From NCBI GenBank assembly GCA_030447785.1, contig JAUJOF010000004.1:1-64000 (forward strand): a DNA stretch of 64,000 bases, written 5' to 3'. Positions 62,262-64,000 of this stretch are shown here, piece after piece. Source of the DNA: Solirubrobacteraceae bacterium. Its GTDB lineage: Bacteria; Actinomycetota; Thermoleophilia; Solirubrobacterales; Solirubrobacteraceae. The notes beneath the pieces were generated by a model. The model had not been told where the DNA came from. It saw nothing but the letters and a program-made list of their open reading frames with translations, and searched no databases. Position 1 is the first letter of the stretch, and every line of letters starts with the position of its first letter. The translations under genes were made by a program, and so were the position numbers.

Positions 62262-64000
62262 CCCTCGTCGCCCGCGTCGCCTTCGGCCTGCTCGTGATCG
62301 CCACGTTCTCGGCCTTCTTCGTGGCCCAGCGCCTCAAGGCGGCGCCCCTGCTCGTCCAGGACGTCATCGCGCGCCCCGTCTTCTCGCCCAACCAGGACGG
62401 GCGCAAGGAACGCGCCAGGTGGTCCTTCCTGCTCAAGCGCGACGACGAGCTGACCGCCAGCGTCGTCGACGCCGACGGCGACGAGGTCGTCAGGCTGGTC
62501 GACGGGCGCGATGTGCCCGCCTACGACCGGGTGGAGCTCGAGTGGGACGGGCGCGACAGCCAGAGCGCCATGGTCCCCGACGGGACGTACCGCCTGCGTC
62601 TGGGGCTGCGCGAGCAGGGCCGGGCGATCACGCTCACGCGAGCCGCGCAGAAGGACACCGCGCCCCCGCGCCCCGAGGTGCTGTCCATCGGGCCCGAGAC
62701 CGACACCGCGCCCGAGATCATCCCGCGCGCCGACGGCGACCCGGCCGAGGTCCGTGTCGCGGTGGCCGGCGATCGGCGTCAGCTCAAGGTCTGGCGCACC
62801 GACGTGCGCCCCGCTCGGCAGGTGCTCGGCCCCGTCGATCTGCCCGACGGCCCCCAACGGCAGACCTGGCGCTGGGACGGTGCCGACTCCGACGGCGAGG
62901 CGGTGCCGGCGGGCACCTACCTGGTGGTGGTGCGCTCGCGCGACCAGGCCGGCAACGTCGGCGAGTCGGTCGCGGACCTGCCGCCCGATCCGCCCTACGG
63001 CGAGCCGCTGCCCGGCCGCGGGGGCATCCGCGTGCGCTACCTCAGTGCCCAGGCGCCCACTGCGCCCGTGGCCGCCGGGGAGCCGATGCGCGTCGCGGTC
63101 GCCTCGCCGGGCGGCGAGTTCAGGTGGAGCGTGCGCCGCGCCGGCTCGGGCGAGAAGAAGGTCGGCCCCGAGCGGCGCACGCGCAGCCAGATCGTGCGTC
63201 TGCGCGCGCCCGGTGGCGAGTCGGGGCTGTACGTCTTCGAGGCACGCCGTGGGGACGAGGTCGCTCGTGCGCCCTTCCTCGTCCAGGGCGAGCCCTCGCG
63301 CTCGGTGCTCGTGGTGCTGCCGGCCACCACCTGGCAGGGGCGCAACCGCGTGGACGACGGCGGCGACGGCTGGCCCGACACCCTGGAGGGCGGGCGCCCG
63401 GTGGAGACGGCGCGTCCCTACGCGGACGCCGAGCTGCCCGACGACCTCGCTGACCTGGGCGCCCCCCTGCTCATCCACCTCGACGACGAGCGCCGCCGCT
63501 ACGACGTCACCACCGACATCGCCCTCGGGCGCGGCCAGGGACCACGTCTGGCCGGCCGCTCGGGCGTGATCCTGGCCGGCGAGTTCCGCTGGCTGTCCGA
63601 CGAGGTGCAGCGCGGGCTGCGGCGCTTCGTCGAGCGCGGCGGGACCGTCATGGTGACCGGCCCCGACTCGCTGCGCCGCTCCGTGCGCCTGACCCCCAAG
63701 CGTCTGCTCGAGCCCCGCCCGCCCGCCGACCGCACGCTCTTCGGACTGCGCCTGGGCCCACTGGAGCGCAAGCCCGGCATGCCGGTCACCCTGATCGCCC
63801 TGGACGACGAGATCGAGCTGTTCGCCGGCACCGAAGGACGCTTCACCGGCGTGGAGGCCTTCGAGCCGGTCGTCGGCACGGCGAGCGGCACCGAGGTCGT
63901 CGCCGCCGCGGTGACCGAGGGCTCGCAGCGCCGGGTCCTGGTCGGCGCCCGCGTCGGCCGGGGCCTGGTGGTCCACACCGGCCTACCCGACCTGCCGGCC
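62258..64000 (+). CDS. large membrane-anchored or secreted protein with FlgD-like Ig domain, truncated by window end
   Basis: At least 581 residues, open to the last base. An N-terminal hydrophobic helix (about residues 7-25) may be a signal or anchor. Two FlgD-type Ig repeats follow (RPVFSPNQDGRKERARWSFLLKRD; VPDGTYRLRLGLREQG; later VPAGTYLVVVRSRDQAGN). From about residue 345 there is an alpha/beta domain with VLVVLPATTWQGRNRVDDGGDGWPDTL, resembling the glutamine-amidotransferase-like domain at the C-terminus of N,N-dimethylformamidase-type proteins. A role in surface glycan handling is guessed from the neighbours. ATG overlaps the preceding stop. Confidence 0.8.
   Translation, partial: MTLVARVAFGLLVIATFSAFFVAQRLKAAPLLVQDVIARPVFSPNQDGRKERARWSFLLKRDDELTASVVDADGDEVVRLVDGRDVPAYDRVELEWDGRDSQSAMVPDGTYRLRLGLREQGRAITLTRAAQKDTAPPRPEVLSIGPETDTAPEIIPRADGDPAEVRVAVAGDRRQLKVWRTDVRPARQVLGPVDLPDGPQRQTWRWDGADSDGEAVPAGTYLVVVRSRDQAGNVGESVADLPPDPPYGEPLPGRGGIRVRYLSAQAPTAPVAAGEPMRVAVASPGGEFRWSVRRAGSGEKKVGPERRTRSQIVRLRAPGGESGLYVFEARRGDEVARAPFLVQGEPSRSVLVVLPATTWQGRNRVDDGGDGWPDTLEGGRPVETARPYADAELPDDLADLGAPLLIHLDDERRRYDVTTDIALGRGQGPRLAGRSGVILAGEFRWLSDEVQRGLRRFVERGGTVMVTGPDSLRRSVRLTPKRLLEPRPPADRTLFGLRLGPLERKPGMPVTLIALDDEIELFAGTEGRFTGVEAFEPVVGTASGTEVVAAAVTEGSQRRVLVGARVGRGLVVHTGLPDLPA

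Overview
The window comes from a very high-GC actinobacterium. The nearest recognisable style is the class Thermoleophilia (Solirubrobacterales-like). This rests on gene content and protein style, namely a Bacillus-type qcrABC complex, menaquinone genes and a PknB/PstP/FHA/RodA/PBP cluster, and not on a database search. The chromosomal replication origin lies inside the window. Genes left of about 28.3 kb run mostly on the minus strand and genes right of it mostly on the plus strand, as expected for two diverging replichores.

Layout, left to right. (1) 0-10.8 kb, minus strand: a partial tRNA-Lys, a membrane-anchored TPR protein, tatC and tatA, then a respiratory block (polyprenyl diphosphate synthase, menG, qcrC, qcrB, qcrA) and a tetrapyrrole block (hemL, a double-domain AsnC-like siroheme-decarboxylase-type protein, hemB). 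Menaquinone, heme, the menaquinol:cytochrome c reductase and the Tat exporter its Rieske subunit should need are therefore encoded side by side. (2) 10.8-22.5 kb, mixed: an ABC transporter in one continuous frame, a YmdB-type phosphoesterase, a polytopic glycosyltransferase-like protein, an alkaline-phosphatase-superfamily protein, a DUF4126 protein, an aminotransferase, a D-Ala-D-Ala ligase, a bifunctional nuclease, small membrane proteins and a broken VKOR-like gene. (3) 22.5-28.3 kb, minus strand: tRNA-Ile, parB, parA, a cupin, rsmG, a LAGLIDADG-like protein, khpB/jag, yidC, yidD, rnpA and rpmH, the classic left flank of the origin. (4) 28.3-37.7 kb, plus strand: dnaA, dnaN, recF, a dciA-like gene, gyrB and gyrA. 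(5) 37.7-41.3 kb: an unexplained structured transcription unit ending in a very strong hairpin, then an HNH protein, pheA, a DUF4446 protein and a membrane protein. (6) 41.3-53.1 kb: the cell-wall/signalling cluster, with a Ser/Thr kinase, two FHA proteins, a PP2C phosphatase, FtsW/RodA, a PBP, the PASTA kinase PknB, a second Ddl and a third kinase. (7) 53-64 kb: a DsbA-like protein, purM, uppP, dedA, a DegT aminotransferase, a methyltransferase, a CapD-type epimerase, a LytR_C-like protein, a histidine phosphatase and a large surface protein cut by the window end.

Two general features stand out. First, many upstream-most genes have a TANNNT hexamer 6-10 nt before the start codon and no ribosome-binding site, which suggests widespread leaderless transcription; downstream genes instead overlap by GTGA, ATGA or TGATG. 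Second, the window holds an unusual number of small length changes: a 55-bp tandem duplication breaking ftsW, a perfect 54-bp in-frame duplication, a probable ~54-bp deletion in a kinase, probable short indels in a VKOR-like gene, pknB, a LytR_C-like gene and an ABC transporter, a 124-bp duplication/insertion between parA and parB, and hairpin-rich repeats between or inside genes. These are either real micro-rearrangements and short mobile repeats or assembly errors; raw reads would decide.
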